Below are positions 52,141 to 61,494 of a stretch of DNA of 64,000 bases, one piece after another. Position 1 is the first letter of the stretch; every line of letters starts with the position of its first letter. The translations under genes were made by a program, and so were the position numbers. The notes below the pieces were generated by a model that did not search any database, was not told the origin of the DNA, and worked only from the letters and a program-made list of their open reading frames with translations. Source of the stretch: Planctomycetota bacterium (lineage in GTDB: Bacteria; Planctomycetota; Planctomycetia; Pirellulales; Pirellulaceae); contig JABAAE010000002.1 in assembly GCA_014238905.1 (NCBI GenBank), positions 1 through 64,000 of the forward strand, read 5' to 3'.

Positions 52141-53613
52141 ATGAAATTAACATTAAAAACATCTGCTTTGTTGCTGGCCGGATTCTTGCTCCTTGTAGAC
52201 GCCAGATCGTTCTCACAGGAACCAGCAGGCTCTGATCAAAAATCCTCAACTCCAAAGACCGAGTCAGCAAAGGCCGAGTCCGACGAGGAAAAGCCGGAGG
52301 TTAAAAAGCCCGAGGAAAATAAAAAAACCGGTAATTGGTACATCCGCCAATCACCTCAAATGTTGAAGATGTTTGAGCCGATCGCAGGTTCGGCTAAAAA
52401 CAGCACGGTCAAAGTTCTCTCCAATGTCAGTTCCTCCAAAACAGCAAAAGAGGGACAGGTCGCTCTGGGAACAGTGATCGACTCAAAGGGACTGATTCTT
52501 ACCAAGGCGAGCGAGATCATTGGGAAGTCGAAATCATTGAAAATTGAAGTCAATGGCAAGAAGGTTCCCGCGAAAATCTTCGGAATCCATGAAAATTCCG
52601 ACTTGGCGATGTTAAAGATTGAACCGGCAGGCCTTGGAATTCAGCCGATTCAATGGGAGTCTCAAACCCCCGAAGTTGGTTATTTCCTGACCAGTCCAAA
52701 CTCCGAAGGAAAGCCGGTTGGGATTGGCATTTTGAGTGTGGGATCCCGACGAAACCTCCGGGGGTTTCTGGGCGTCAATCTTGAAAATGTGAATGAAAAG
52801 AAAGGCTCTCGTGTCACCAACGTGGTCCCAAAATCACCTGCTGAGCAGGCGGGCGTTGTCAAAAGTGATGTCATTACCCACGTCAATGGGAAGCTGGTTG
52901 AAAACACTCAGGATCTGATCAACAAGGTTCAGGAGTATCTTCCGGGGCAAATCGTAAAGATCAAGTTAAGCCGTAAAGACAAGCAAATCGACTTGGACAT
53001 CAAATTGGGTAGTTTATCGGCTCTGGGCGGCCCAAGTCCACGTTTGAATCCTCAAGAGACCATCGCAGGAAATAAACTCAGCGCAAGACGCAATGGTTTT
53101 GAACAGGTTGTTCAACATGATACTGTTCTCAAGCCAGACCAGATGGGCGGTCCAATTCTCGACCTGAATGGGCGGGCCCTCGGCGTCAACATTGCCAAAA
53201 ACGGAAGGGTTTCTACCTTCGCACTTCCGCTCACTGTCCTCGAACCCGCCATTGCGGAACTACGATCAGGCAAGCTGGATCCCGCCATCGTGAACAAGCC
53301 CAGAATTGATGAGTTGAACACAATGATTGCCGCCCAGGAAAAGGAAATCGAGGAAAAAGGGATTCGTAAGGCGGCCGAAGAATCTCAAAAATTGACTGAG
53401 GAAGCGTCAAAGGCTTTCGATGCAGCGGCTGCAGAATACGAGAAGCATCTCAAACAAATGGAAGAAGCGCTCAGCAAAAAATTGAAGGCGGATGAAAAAC
53501 ACAAGAAAATCCACCTCGATGGTCGAAACGCCAGACGGGCGTTACGTGATGCGGAAAAAGCAGTAGAAAAACTCAAGTCAGAAAAACAGTCGCTGGAAGA
53601 CACCTTCAAATAG
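52141..53613 (+). CDS. Catalytically dead HtrA paralogue with PDZ inserted in the protease fold and C-terminal coiled coil
   Basis: A 490-residue exported protein (signal about 1-25). Residues 85-205 match the first lobe of an HtrA protease, but LTAGH is LTKAS (Ser124 for the His). The Asp is kept (NSDLAMLKI, Asp154). A PDZ domain at 207-290 (FLGVNLENVNEKKGS, AEQAGVVKSDVITHVNGKL) then interrupts the fold. The second lobe resumes at about 318-365 (QHDTVLKPDQMGGPILDLNG) with Met335 for the nucleophile Ser. A long charged coiled coil (390-490) closes it. Its partner gene upstream encodes an active protease, so a regulatory or adaptor role is reasonable. The ATG at 52141 is preceded by AGAGGAAAAGAA. 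Confidence 0.88.
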   Translation: MKLTLKTSALLLAGFLLLVDARSFSQEPAGSDQKSSTPKTESAKAESDEEKPEVKKPEENKKTGNWYIRQSPQMLKMFEPIAGSAKNSTVKVLSNVSSSKTAKEGQVALGTVIDSKGLILTKASEIIGKSKSLKIEVNGKKVPAKIFGIHENSDLAMLKIEPAGLGIQPIQWESQTPEVGYFLTSPNSEGKPVGIGILSVGSRRNLRGFLGVNLENVNEKKGSRVTNVVPKSPAEQAGVVKSDVITHVNGKLVENTQDLINKVQEYLPGQIVKIKLSRKDKQIDLDIKLGSLSALGGPSPRLNPQETIAGNKLSARRNGFEQVVQHDTVLKPDQMGGPILDLNGRALGVNIAKNGRVSTFALPLTVLEPAIAELRSGKLDPAIVNKPRIDELNTMIAAQEKEIEEKGIRKAAEESQKLTEEASKAFDAAAAEYEKHLKQMEEALSKKLKADEKHKKIHLDGRNARRALRDAEKAVEKLKSEKQSLEDTFK

Positions 53614-53633
53614 GAGTCCATTTTGAGGCTCCT
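53612..53633. terminator. Hairpin between convergent genes
   Basis: AGGAGTCC-ATTTTGA-GGCTCCT forms a stem with one bulge at the stop of the 52141-53613 gene, 13 bases from the convergent ruvX stop. It lacks a T-tract, so termination is only possible. Confidence 0.35.
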
Positions 53634-53645
53634 GGCTATCGTGTT

Positions 53646-54140
53646 TCAATCGGCCAGATCGTGGCTTGACGAATTCCGTGATGATTCCAGAAAAGCGGAC
53701 AGCATGATTTGAGAGGCAATCATGTCCAGCCGTTTTTTTTTCTTTTTGCGGGATAGATTGCCCGATTTTAAGATTTCATTGGCGAAAGACGACGTATACC
53801 GCTCGTCAAAAAAAGCCACTGGCAAACCGGTGCCGCCACTTAGCCACCTGCCAAATTCTCGAGCTTCCCCGGACTTCTGGCTTTCATTACCATCGGTGTG
53901 AATTGGCAAACCGACAACCCAGCCCATGATGCTCTCTTGGGATGCCAGGTTTTGAAAGTACACCAGGTCTTGGGCCGGTGAGGAACGATCATAATTATCG
54001 TGGGGGCTCGCCAAAATCTGGTTGGGATCGGTGATTGAAACTCCAATTCTGACAGTTCCAAAGTCAATACCTGCGATTCGGCCAACGCCAGGTAGATGCG
54101 GATCATTCGCCGATGGATCGCTCGTTTTTTTTTCGTTCAT
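53646..54140 (-). CDS. ruvX: Putative Holliday junction resolvase RuvX (YqgF)
   Basis: A 164-residue nuclease of the YqgF/RuvX family. It has the N-terminal GIDFGTVRIGVSITDP, the strand WVVGLPIHTDG, and the acidic FFDERYTSSFANEIL, which hold the conserved Asp/Glu metal residues. It is expected to process pre-16S rRNA or Holliday junctions. The first 20 residues are a polar extension. The start ATG is at 54140. It faces the coiled-coil paralogue gene, with 32 bases between their stops. Upstream lies the lipase-like gene on the same strand. Confidence 0.9.
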   Translation of the reverse strand: MNEKKTSDPSANDPHLPGVGRIAGIDFGTVRIGVSITDPNQILASPHDNYDRSSPAQDLVYFQNLASQESIMGWVVGLPIHTDGNESQKSGEAREFGRWLSGGTGLPVAFFDERYTSSFANEILKSGNLSRKKKKKRLDMIASQIMLSAFLESSRNSSSHDLAD

Positions 54141-54315
54141 TCCAGCGTGGGCAAGGCAATCTCGTTACAGACAACGGCTCTTATTCTGCGTTGTAATTAT
54201 TTATGACGCAAGCCTTACCATGCACATCGCCAACCACCACCACTAAATCCGACCGTTAACTACTGGTTTTACCTGACCGAGTGCGATCGCCGAACCAAGA
54301 TCCCAGCGGAGGCGA

Positions 54316-55245
54316 TCAATCCCCTGAATGTAGGGGACAACGCAAACCCTCGGTTTCAAAAAAACCAAACTCGAAAAAGCGGTCAATCATCGAACTGACT
54401 GCCGGTTGCGCCATGAGAGTCGTATGCATTCCCTTAAGCACCTTGAAGTCGTGCGCTCCCAAGAGCCTCGTTTCAGATACCGAAACCACCATATCATTGT
54501 CGGATCTAAAAAGGGGATTCAGATTATATTTGCCCGCTATAATCCCAAAACGATGGGCTGGCGTCGCTAATTCGGTTGACAATTGATCTCCCCGACCAGC
54601 CAAGGAGAGAGCACACCGGCCCAAAAGCAACCCAAATAGCAAAGTAGGTTTCAATACTCTGGCCACGTAGGAACCGTGGCTCGGAGGAGCCAGCATCACC
54701 GACGCTTTCCAGGGTGGATCATTAGTTTTCGATACATGATCCATTAAGTATTTCCGGAAGACAATATTACCCATACTGTGCCCAACAAAGTAGAGTTCTG
54801 GAACGGACCCCAGGCTTTGTATTACATGATGGAAAGCCATGGCATGTTCGGCCAGGTTCCCCTGCGTACTGGCATATTCGAAGTTAACCACCAGGAACCC
54901 CCGATCCGAGAAATAGCCGGACAGCTTCTCCATCGATTTTGCCGTGCGTCCCAGGCCGTGAACCAACACCAAGACCCTTTCGGAAATATCTGCGAGTTGA
55001 TCTGTGTCTCGAATTTCCTCCAAAGCCCGCCGGCAAGACAAATAAGACCCCCGTCTCCGCAGCCGATTCCGACCATCGAGTAAACGATAACACCCGGTTA
55101 ATACGTTTTTCTGAATACGGAATTGTCGAAAATGAAACTGATCAGTCCAAAACCGATTGCCGCCAAGAGTGGGTGGCCACCTCATCCAAGGGCAACTGAT
55201 TTTGGCGACAGTTTTTTTCAACGAATGGGGTCCTTGGGTTGCCAT
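54316..55245 (-). CDS. Alpha/beta hydrolase, lipase-like
   Basis: About 309 residues. The alpha/beta fold shows VLVLVHGLGRTAKSMEKLSG (oxyanion turn), the nucleophile elbow LYFVGHSMGNIVFRKYLM with Ser, and a later Asp/His pair near DNDMVVSVSETRLLGAHDFK and HTTL. It resembles PGAP1- or EstA-like triacylglycerol lipases. The N-terminal 90 residues are basic and unlike the rest. The ATG at 55245 is chosen because the earlier TTG begins in an inverted repeat. It may be cytoplasmic, since no clean signal peptide is visible. The inverted repeat at 55254-55288 lies just before it. Confidence 0.75.
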   Translation of the reverse strand: MATQGPHSLKKTVAKISCPWMRWPPTLGGNRFWTDQFHFRQFRIQKNVLTGCYRLLDGRNRLRRRGSYLSCRRALEEIRDTDQLADISERVLVLVHGLGRTAKSMEKLSGYFSDRGFLVVNFEYASTQGNLAEHAMAFHHVIQSLGSVPELYFVGHSMGNIVFRKYLMDHVSKTNDPPWKASVMLAPPSHGSYVARVLKPTLLFGLLLGRCALSLAGRGDQLSTELATPAHRFGIIAGKYNLNPLFRSDNDMVVSVSETRLLGAHDFKVLKGMHTTLMAQPAVSSMIDRFFEFGFFETEGLRCPLHSGD

Positions 55246-55253
55246 CCTGGTCG

Positions 55254-55288
55254 TTTCACAGACAAAAAAACAGAATCCGTCTGTGAAA
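55254..55288. promoter_or_regulatory. 10-base inverted repeat upstream of the lipase-like gene
   Basis: TTTCACAGAC (55254-55263) and GTCTGTGAAA (55279-55288) are perfect complements around an A-rich spacer. It lies between the malic enzyme stop and the lipase start on the minus strand. It may end malic enzyme transcripts or control the next gene. Confidence 0.45.
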
Positions 55289-55469
55289 ACCAACGTCTAT
55301 TCATCGTTCGATTCGCTCATCTTGTTCTTCAAATCACTATTCTGGCCAACAATAGGATTCAGGACCAATCCTGAAAATGACCCAAACATCATTATCCGTA
55401 TCCAGATTGAGAAAAGCAATTCTTTGGATGAAAGTGGCTGTTGATACCCGCTGATCAAACGCGAGCGAT

Positions 55470-56654
55470 TCAGACGGCCTGGGCAACCGCCGCGGCAATT
55501 AAGGGCGCCACATGCCGATCCAAAGGATCCGGCAATACGCATCCTGCCGACGGAGATTCCACGCTGTTGGCCAGTGCAATTGCGGCAGCCAATTTCATTT
55601 TCTCGGTAATCCTGGTCGCTTGGGCATCCAAAGCCCCTCGAAATATACCCGGAAATGCTAATAGATTATTGACCTGATTGGGAAAATCACTGCGTCCGGT
55701 TCCCACTACTGCTGCACCCCCAGCCAGAGCCACCGCGGGCATGATTTCCGGGATTGGATTTGCCATGGCAAAAACAATAGGATCGGTCCCCATTGACCGG
55801 ATATCTTTATCCGAAAGTAAATCACCTTTGCTTACGCCTATAAAAACATCCGCCCCAACCAATACGTCCTGGAGAGATCCAGATTTTTGACGACGATTAG
55901 AAAACGACGCAATTTCTTGCTTGGCCGGATTCAAATCGTTTCGCTCTGTATGAATCGCTCCCTTGGAGTCACAAATCACCAACTCTCGAACTGAGTTACA
56001 AAGGCGGGCATCCTGATTAATGCAACGCAACAATTTAGCGATCGCAGTCCCAGCTGCACCAGCACCGTTAATGACGACCACCAAGTCGGTCATGTTTCGA
56101 CCGGTGACCTTACAAGCGTTAATTAATGCCGCCAACAGTACAATCGCGGTACCATGTTGGTCATCATGAAATACAGGGATCCCCAAATCCTGCAATGCAT
56201 TTTCAATTTCAAAACATCGGGGTGCTGAAATGTCTTCCAGGTTGATTCCACCAAAGACCGGTGAAATCGCTCGAACTGTGGAAATAATCTCTTGAGAATC
56301 TTGAGTAGCAAGACAAATCGGCCAAGCATCGATATTGGCAAATTCTTTGAAGAGAATCGACTTACCCTCCATGACTGGGATCGCGGCCTGCGGACCGATG
56401 TTTCCCAAACCCAACACAGCCGATCCGTCGGACACGACCGCCACGGAATTGGACTTAACGGTCAACTGCCGAGCTAGTGACGGATCACCAGCGATTACTT
56501 CACAGGGCCGAGCGACGCCTGGCGTATAGGCCAACGACAGCGCGTGGTGATCATTGATCGGCAGTTTACTAACAATCCCAATCTTGCCTCTTAATTGGCG
56601 ATGAACAATCAGGCTTTCTTCAAATGGATCAAATTCGTTTTTCGATTCGCTCAT
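55470..56654 (-). CDS. NAD(P)-dependent malic enzyme
   Basis: A 394-residue oxaloacetate-decarboxylating malate dehydrogenase. It has the N-terminal LSLAYTPGVARPCEVIAGDP, the NAD strand SNSVAVVSDGSAVLGLGNIG, EGKSILFKEFANIDAWPICL, the catalytic and metal segment GINLEDISAPRCFEIE, and VFHDDQHGTAIVLLAALINA. The Rossmann motif VVINGAGAAGTAIAKLL is normal. It turns malate into pyruvate and CO2, supplying NADPH or NADH. The short bacterial form lacks a phosphotransacetylase tail, as here. It is 80 bases from the manC gene on the same strand. Confidence 0.92.
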   Translation of the reverse strand: MSESKNEFDPFEESLIVHRQLRGKIGIVSKLPINDHHALSLAYTPGVARPCEVIAGDPSLARQLTVKSNSVAVVSDGSAVLGLGNIGPQAAIPVMEGKSILFKEFANIDAWPICLATQDSQEIISTVRAISPVFGGINLEDISAPRCFEIENALQDLGIPVFHDDQHGTAIVLLAALINACKVTGRNMTDLVVVINGAGAAGTAIAKLLRCINQDARLCNSVRELVICDSKGAIHTERNDLNPAKQEIASFSNRRQKSGSLQDVLVGADVFIGVSKGDLLSDKDIRSMGTDPIVFAMANPIPEIMPAVALAGGAAVVGTGRSDFPNQVNNLLAFPGIFRGALDAQATRITEKMKLAAAIALANSVESPSAGCVLPDPLDRHVAPLIAAAVAQAV

Positions 56655-56733
56655 TCGATTTCATTTCAACTAACGCGGAATTAAATTTTCAAAAAGGGCG
56701 ACAATCCCATTAAAAGTCAATCACATTGCAGAA

Positions 56734-57813
56734 TCAAAGAAACTCTGCCCATCCCTTTTCCTCAAGCTGTCGTACAATCTCCCGCACGGCTTCTTCCTGA
56801 CTCTTGTCAGCAACCAAGGTTGCATTGGGAGTGTGAACGACGATGCAATCGTCTAATCCGAGTGTAGCGATCAGGTGCCCATCCTCTCCTCGAATGATCG
56901 AATTTTTGGTATCAATTCCGAGATGTTTGCCGACCACCGTATTGCCTGCTTCATCCGGGGGATTCAATCGACCTACCGCCGGCCAGTTTCCGACATCGTC
57001 CCAATCGAATGTCGCTTCCATCACAGAAATATCCTCGTATTTTTCCATGACTGCATAGTCAATCGAAGTACCGACGATCGCAGTAAATTCTTCTTCGAAT
57101 ACACTTTCAAACTGCGATGTATCCATGGCATCCTGAATTTTCTTCAAGTGGGAGTGCATCACCGGTTGAAATTCAGCCAATGCATCAAAGACTGCCTGAG
57201 CTCTCCAGACAAAGATCCCTGAATTCCAATAAAACTGGCCTGATTCCAAAAACTGCCTTGCCAGCTCGGCATTGGGTTTTTCGCGAAACCGAGTAACGTG
57301 AAACAACTCACGATCGATATCTGTTTCCTGAGACGCACCACGTTCCACGTAGCCAAATGACTCCGCTGGGTAGGTCGGCTTAATGCCGAAGGTGACAAAA
57401 CGGGACGGACATTGTTTTACGACTTCGCAAGCAGATTGGATTGCCTTTTGATATTGGGAAACTTCGTTGATGACATGATCCGCCGGCATCACGACCATCA
57501 TTCCATCCGGGTCTTTCTTTGCAATCATCGCTGCTGCCAAACCAACGCACGGTGCAGTATCCCGTTTAGCGGGTTCACCAACAATTTGCCCGGTCGGAAC
57601 AGCTGGTAATTGTCGACGTGTTTCTTCTACTAAAATGCGATTGGTCACTACCAACACATCCTCGGGCCGAACAAGATCACCCAAACGATCAACCGTCGAC
57701 TGGATCATGGTGCGATCACCATGCAGCTTCAGCAATTGTTTGGGGAGTTGTTTTCGGCTGGCAGGCCAAAAACGAGTACCGGATCCCCCTGCCATGATGA
57801 CAGCATGCAACAT
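56734..57813 (-). CDS. manC: Mannose-1-phosphate guanylyltransferase
   Basis: A 359-residue nucleotidyltransferase. It opens with HAVIMAGGSGTRFWPASRKQ, the GTP-binding loop, and continues with KQLLKLHGDRTMIQSTVDR, VVMPADHVI, FGIKPTYPAESFGYVERG, RFREKPNAELARQFLESGQF and YYWNSGIFVW-like FYWNSGIFVWRA. These define the GDP-mannose pyrophosphorylase family. It makes GDP-mannose for cell-surface glycans. There is no C-terminal isomerase domain, so it is the monofunctional form. The start ATG is at 57813, with a terminator-like hairpin upstream. Confidence 0.92.
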   Translation of the reverse strand: MLHAVIMAGGSGTRFWPASRKQLPKQLLKLHGDRTMIQSTVDRLGDLVRPEDVLVVTNRILVEETRRQLPAVPTGQIVGEPAKRDTAPCVGLAAAMIAKKDPDGMMVVMPADHVINEVSQYQKAIQSACEVVKQCPSRFVTFGIKPTYPAESFGYVERGASQETDIDRELFHVTRFREKPNAELARQFLESGQFYWNSGIFVWRAQAVFDALAEFQPVMHSHLKKIQDAMDTSQFESVFEEEFTAIVGTSIDYAVMEKYEDISVMEATFDWDDVGNWPAVGRLNPPDEAGNTVVGKHLGIDTKNSIIRGEDGHLIATLGLDDCIVVHTPNATLVADKSQEEAVREIVRQLEEKGWAEFL

Positions 57814-57890
57814 TTCATTACCCTTTTTTCTGAAGAAACCCCCTTATACCGCTAAATCCCCAACGGGGCGACCCGACATTAATGGCGCAC

Positions 57891-57919
57891 AAAAAACGCC
57901 GTCCGGCAGGACGGCGTTT
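57891..57919 (-). terminator. Rho-independent terminator after the DUF1501 gene
   Basis: AAACGCCGTCC (57894-57904), loop GGCA, GGACGGCGTTT (57909-57919): an 11-pair perfect stem. On the minus strand it is followed by TTTTTT. It stands 66 bases after the DUF1501 stop and before the manC start, so it separates the two. Confidence 0.85.
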
Positions 57920-57984
57920 ATAACCCTCGCTTCTCTACGATGTTTCCTTGGATAATCGATCGCGACGTTCACCCAAAAGTAACG

Positions 57985-59457
57985 TCACCCAAAGATTGAC
58001 GTCACCGGATGAGCTTTGACCAACTCACGAGGCTGATTTAGATGATTGTGCACAATGGTCTGCGGGTCAATTCCCAGCGAATGGTACATCGCAGCCACCA
58101 ATTCAATCGGATGCACAGGATTGTCAATTGGAGCCGAAGCGGTCTTGTCACTTTTTCCATAGACAAAGCCACGCTTGGTCCCTGCCCCCGCTACAAGAGA
58201 AGTATAGCAGTAAGGCCAATGGTCACGTCCATCATCGGTATTACTGTTACCTGAAGTACTGTAACCACGTTGTGGACTACGTCCAAATTCACCGAGGCAG
58301 ACGACAAGAGTATCGTCCAACATTCCTCGCTCATCCAAGTCAGAAATTAATGCTGAGACTCCAGCATCCAGCATCGGTCCGGATTGATTTTTCATTCGGT
58401 TGGTTAACCCAACATGCACATCCCAGGAATGATTATCCGAGTTGGCGACCTTGGGCCAAACCACTTCGACAACCCGGGTTCCGGCTTCTACGAGTCGGCG
58501 GGCGAGTAAACAGCATTGGCCAAATGTCGTTCGACCATATTTGTCCCGTGTTTCATTTTTTTCCAAAGAGAGGTCAAAAGCTTTTCTTGCCTTACCAGAA
58601 CTGATGAGATTGATGGCTGACTTGTAGTAGTCATTCAAATCATACCGCTCTACTGCCTTTTGAATGTCCGGCATTTTTTCATTGACGATATCCCTTAGCC
58701 GAGCACGGCGATTTAATCGAATTGGAGAAATCCCTTCCCGCAGCTTAAGATCATCAACATTGATACGATCCATCTTGGCCATATCCATATCGCCGCCCGA
58801 CGGAAAGAGATAATAGGGATCATAGGCTCGACCGAGGAACCCAGCTGTTCCACCCTTATTAACGACATTGCTCTCCTGTAAGGGTCGCGGCATCATGACA
58901 AATGGCAGCATGGCTTCGGTGGGTGGTTTAAGCCGTACAACATTGGATCCGAATGTCGGGAAATCCTTGGGGGACGGCGGCTCCAATTGCCCAGACGGAC
59001 TGACCTTGTCTGTCGTATAGCCGGTATGTAATTGATAGATTGCGGCGGTGTGATTAAACAACCCCTTGGGCTTGTAGCTCATCGACCGAATCATCGTCAA
59101 CTTGTCTGTAATTTGACCGATCTTCGGAAGGAGCTCGGTAACGTCCATACCGGGTACTTTGGTCTTTGCCCGTTTAAAAACGGAGCGCACGTTGTCTGCA
59201 ACATTATCCTTGGGATCCCATAGATCCAGGTGACTTGGTCCACCCTGCAGGTAGAGCAAGATAACACTCTTGGCCTTGCCCCAACCCGGAGCCGTATTGG
59301 AGGCAGAATCATTACCACTGGCTGCCTGAAGTTGCATCAAGTCTGGGAGAGACGCCCCTAACATGGCAGACCCACCAACTCGCAAAACGCTTCGGCGGGA
59401 AACACCAAGACTTGGGTCACAAAGATCTTTACCGGCTTGGCCCAATATGGAAAGCAT
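57985..59457 (-). CDS. DUF1501 family protein, Tat-exported
   Basis: A 490-residue protein with a twin-arginine signal ([20 protein letters not shown]). The body is the DUF1501 alkaline-phosphatase-like fold: [79 protein letters not shown] and [19 protein letters not shown], with the metal-type Asp/His residues seen in that family. It is often paired with DUF1553 genes in planctomycetes, but no such gene is next to it here. The ATG at 59457 has GGAGG five bases upstream. The reaction is unknown. Confidence 0.92.
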   Translation of the reverse strand: MLSILGQAGKDLCDPSLGVSRRSVLRVGGSAMLGASLPDLMQLQAASGNDSASNTAPGWGKAKSVILLYLQGGPSHLDLWDPKDNVADNVRSVFKRAKTKVPGMDVTELLPKIGQITDKLTMIRSMSYKPKGLFNHTAAIYQLHTGYTTDKVSPSGQLEPPSPKDFPTFGSNVVRLKPPTEAMLPFVMMPRPLQESNVVNKGGTAGFLGRAYDPYYLFPSGGDMDMAKMDRINVDDLKLREGISPIRLNRRARLRDIVNEKMPDIQKAVERYDLNDYYKSAINLISSGKARKAFDLSLEKNETRDKYGRTTFGQCCLLARRLVEAGTRVVEVVWPKVANSDNHSWDVHVGLTNRMKNQSGPMLDAGVSALISDLDERGMLDDTLVVCLGEFGRSPQRGYSTSGNSNTDDGRDHWPYCYTSLVAGAGTKRGFVYGKSDKTASAPIDNPVHPIELVAAMYHSLGIDPQTIVHNHLNQPRELVKAHPVTSIFG

Positions 59458-59877
59458 CCGAACCTCCTGAAGGTGGTGAGTGGTGGGAAGACGACAGATC
59501 CATCGCATAGATGTCGCTGCTGATAGTATAAGAGATCGACGCTTGAAAACGCAATGTTTTCCTATTTTTCTCTTTTCCGGGGGATTCTCAACGCCAACCG
59601 ATCATCAGGCTGCCAATCGAGCGATCTTGGCATTCCGGCTTCCAGTATTTGGAATCGCCACCGCTTTCCACAAAACACAGCCAAAAAAGGGGTTTTTTGC
59701 ATCAAAGAAGACCCTACAGCAACGAGATTTCCATCAGGACCCTCGTTATTTTCGGCAAATGTAGTAACCTTTATGAAATTCGTTGTAAAGCTCTCGGCCC
59801 TGATGTTTGGTTCAGATCGATGCGTTCCTCCTGAATAATTCTCAGTGACCGCCTTCACCTATCACCCATTTTGACTC
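59458..59877. other. Gap with no gene seen
   Basis: About 420 bases between divergent genes, presumably with both promoters. A small CAAAAAA/TTTTTTG dyad near 59682-59699 is the only structure noted. Confidence 0.4.
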
Positions 59878-61011
59878 ATGCCGCCGGTCGTCATTGATCT
59901 CAACAAAACCGACGATCCGATCGATGCCGTTCACTTGGCCGTCGAGTTTCTAGCTGCCGGAAAAATCATCGCAATTCCAACGGAAACGGTTTATGGAATT
60001 GCTGGCAACGCTTTGTCAGAAACCGCCGTTGACCGATTAAAAGAAATCAAATCTCGTACACCCAATCAACCCTTTTCATTGGCAGTAAAAAGTTCCGAGG
60101 ATGCACTGGATTACGTACCAGACATCTCCGTTCTTGGTAAACGACTAGCCCGCCGCTGCTGGCCCGGTCCCATTACTTTGGTAATTTCAGGAAGCCATAG
60201 CGATAGCGTGGTATCGCAATTACCAGACAGGGTTCAGCCAATGGTACTGAAAGAGGGTTATGTTGGGCTCCGGGTTCCAGCGCATGAAGTGTTTCGGAAT
60301 ATTTCCAGGCTGACCGTGGGGCCCATCCTTTTGACCAGTGCCAACCACGCCGGCGAGCCGGATTGTCAGGATGGTCAAAGCGTCGTTGATTGCCTCGGTG
60401 ACCAGGTGGATCTGGTTTTGGATCAGGGAGAAACCCGATATGGTCAAGCATCCACGGTCGTTAAAATAATTGACAACGATTATCAAATATTAAGAGAAGG
60501 AGTTTTCGGAGATGCGACGGTGAAAAGAATGTGCAGTTTTATGGCGTTGTTTGTCTGTACCGGTAACACATGCCGAAGTCCAATGGCGGAACTTCTGATG
60601 AAGCAGCAGCTTGCCGAAAAGCTGGGTGTCGAAATCGACCAATTGGAAGAAAAAGGCATTCAAGTTGCCTCGGCTGGCGTGGCGGCCATGCCCGGAGCTA
60701 AAGCATCGCACGAGTCGATTGAAGCGATGAAAAAAATGGGGCTTGATCTTTCCCAACATGAAAGCCAACCGGTATCGGATCGACTGCTCGAGTATTCTGA
60801 TGTTATCCTGACAATGACCAACGGCCATCGTCAAGCACTCGTATCCCACTGGCCAGAAATCGCTGATCGAACCAAAATCATTTGTGCCGATGGTTCAGAC
60901 ATCGCCGATCCGATTGGGGGTCCGTTATCACTCTATGAAAGTTGTGCAAAGCAAATCGATCATCAGATTAAAGAATGGGTTGATCAAATCGAATTAGGAA
61001 TTCCGGAATAG
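59878..61011 (+). CDS. tsaC: Fusion of TsaC (threonylcarbamoyl-AMP synthase) and low-molecular-weight phosphatase of the arginine-phosphatase type
   Basis: A 377-residue two-domain protein. Residues 1-205 form the YrdC/Sua5 domain: IAIPTETVYGIAGNAL, RTPNQPFSLAVKS, ARRCWPGPITLVISG and GPILLTSANHAGEPDCQ, which make threonylcarbamoyl-AMP for tRNA t6A. Residues 222-375 form a low-molecular-weight phosphatase: FVCTGNTCRSPMAELL with Cys227, Thr231 and Arg233, and the general acid in IADPIGGPLSLYE. Thr at that place is what marks YwlE of Bacillus as a protein-arginine phosphatase, where tyrosine phosphatases have Ile. In Bacillus ywlC (TsaC), ywlE and ywlF (RpiB) lie in this order; here the first two are fused and rpiB follows at once. 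Confidence 0.88.
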   Translation: MPPVVIDLNKTDDPIDAVHLAVEFLAAGKIIAIPTETVYGIAGNALSETAVDRLKEIKSRTPNQPFSLAVKSSEDALDYVPDISVLGKRLARRCWPGPITLVISGSHSDSVVSQLPDRVQPMVLKEGYVGLRVPAHEVFRNISRLTVGPILLTSANHAGEPDCQDGQSVVDCLGDQVDLVLDQGETRYGQASTVVKIIDNDYQILREGVFGDATVKRMCSFMALFVCTGNTCRSPMAELLMKQQLAEKLGVEIDQLEEKGIQVASAGVAAMPGAKASHESIEAMKKMGLDLSQHESQPVSDRLLEYSDVILTMTNGHRQALVSHWPEIADRTKIICADGSDIADPIGGPLSLYESCAKQIDHQIKEWVDQIELGIPE

Positions 61012-61461
61012 ATGCAAATCTCAATTGGAAATGATCATCGGGGCGTGATGATCAAGGCAAAGTTGCAGAACACCCTTGAACAACTGGGACACCACGTCTT
61101 TGACGATGGAGCCAGTGAAGGCGAGTCATCCGACTATCCGGATATAGCCAAGATTGTGGCACAGCGAGTTAGTCTGGGTGAGGCGGATCGCGGGATTTTG
61201 ATCTGTGGCACAGGGATCGGCATGGCCATTGCAGCCAACAAGATTCCAGGGATACGTGCAATAACGTGCGGTGATTTGGCGACCGCCGAAATCTGCAGAC
61301 GACATAACGATGTCAATGTGCTCTGCCTGGCGCAGGATTTTGTTGAACATGGCGAATTCCAGCCAGTACTCAAAAAATGGCTGGAAACCGAATTTGAGGG
61401 TGGGCGACACGAAAGGCGAGTCAACAAGATTACCGCATTGGAAAACAACGCTAATCCTTAG
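61012..61461 (+). CDS. rpiB: Ribose 5-phosphate isomerase B
   Basis: A 149-residue sugar isomerase of the RpiB/LacAB family. It has ISIGNDHRGVMIKAKLQN with Asp and His of the phosphate site, DDGASEGESSDYPDIA, GILICGTGIGMAIAANKIPG with the catalytic Cys, and RRHNDVNVLCLAQ. It interconverts ribose 5-phosphate and ribulose 5-phosphate. The ATG starts directly after the stop of the TsaC fusion gene with no gap, so translation is likely coupled. Length is normal. Confidence 0.94.
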   Translation: MQISIGNDHRGVMIKAKLQNTLEQLGHHVFDDGASEGESSDYPDIAKIVAQRVSLGEADRGILICGTGIGMAIAANKIPGIRAITCGDLATAEICRRHNDVNVLCLAQDFVEHGEFQPVLKKWLETEFEGGRHERRVNKITALENNANP

Positions 61462-61494
61462 ATATTAACACTCAACCCTCACTGAGACCCCGCC

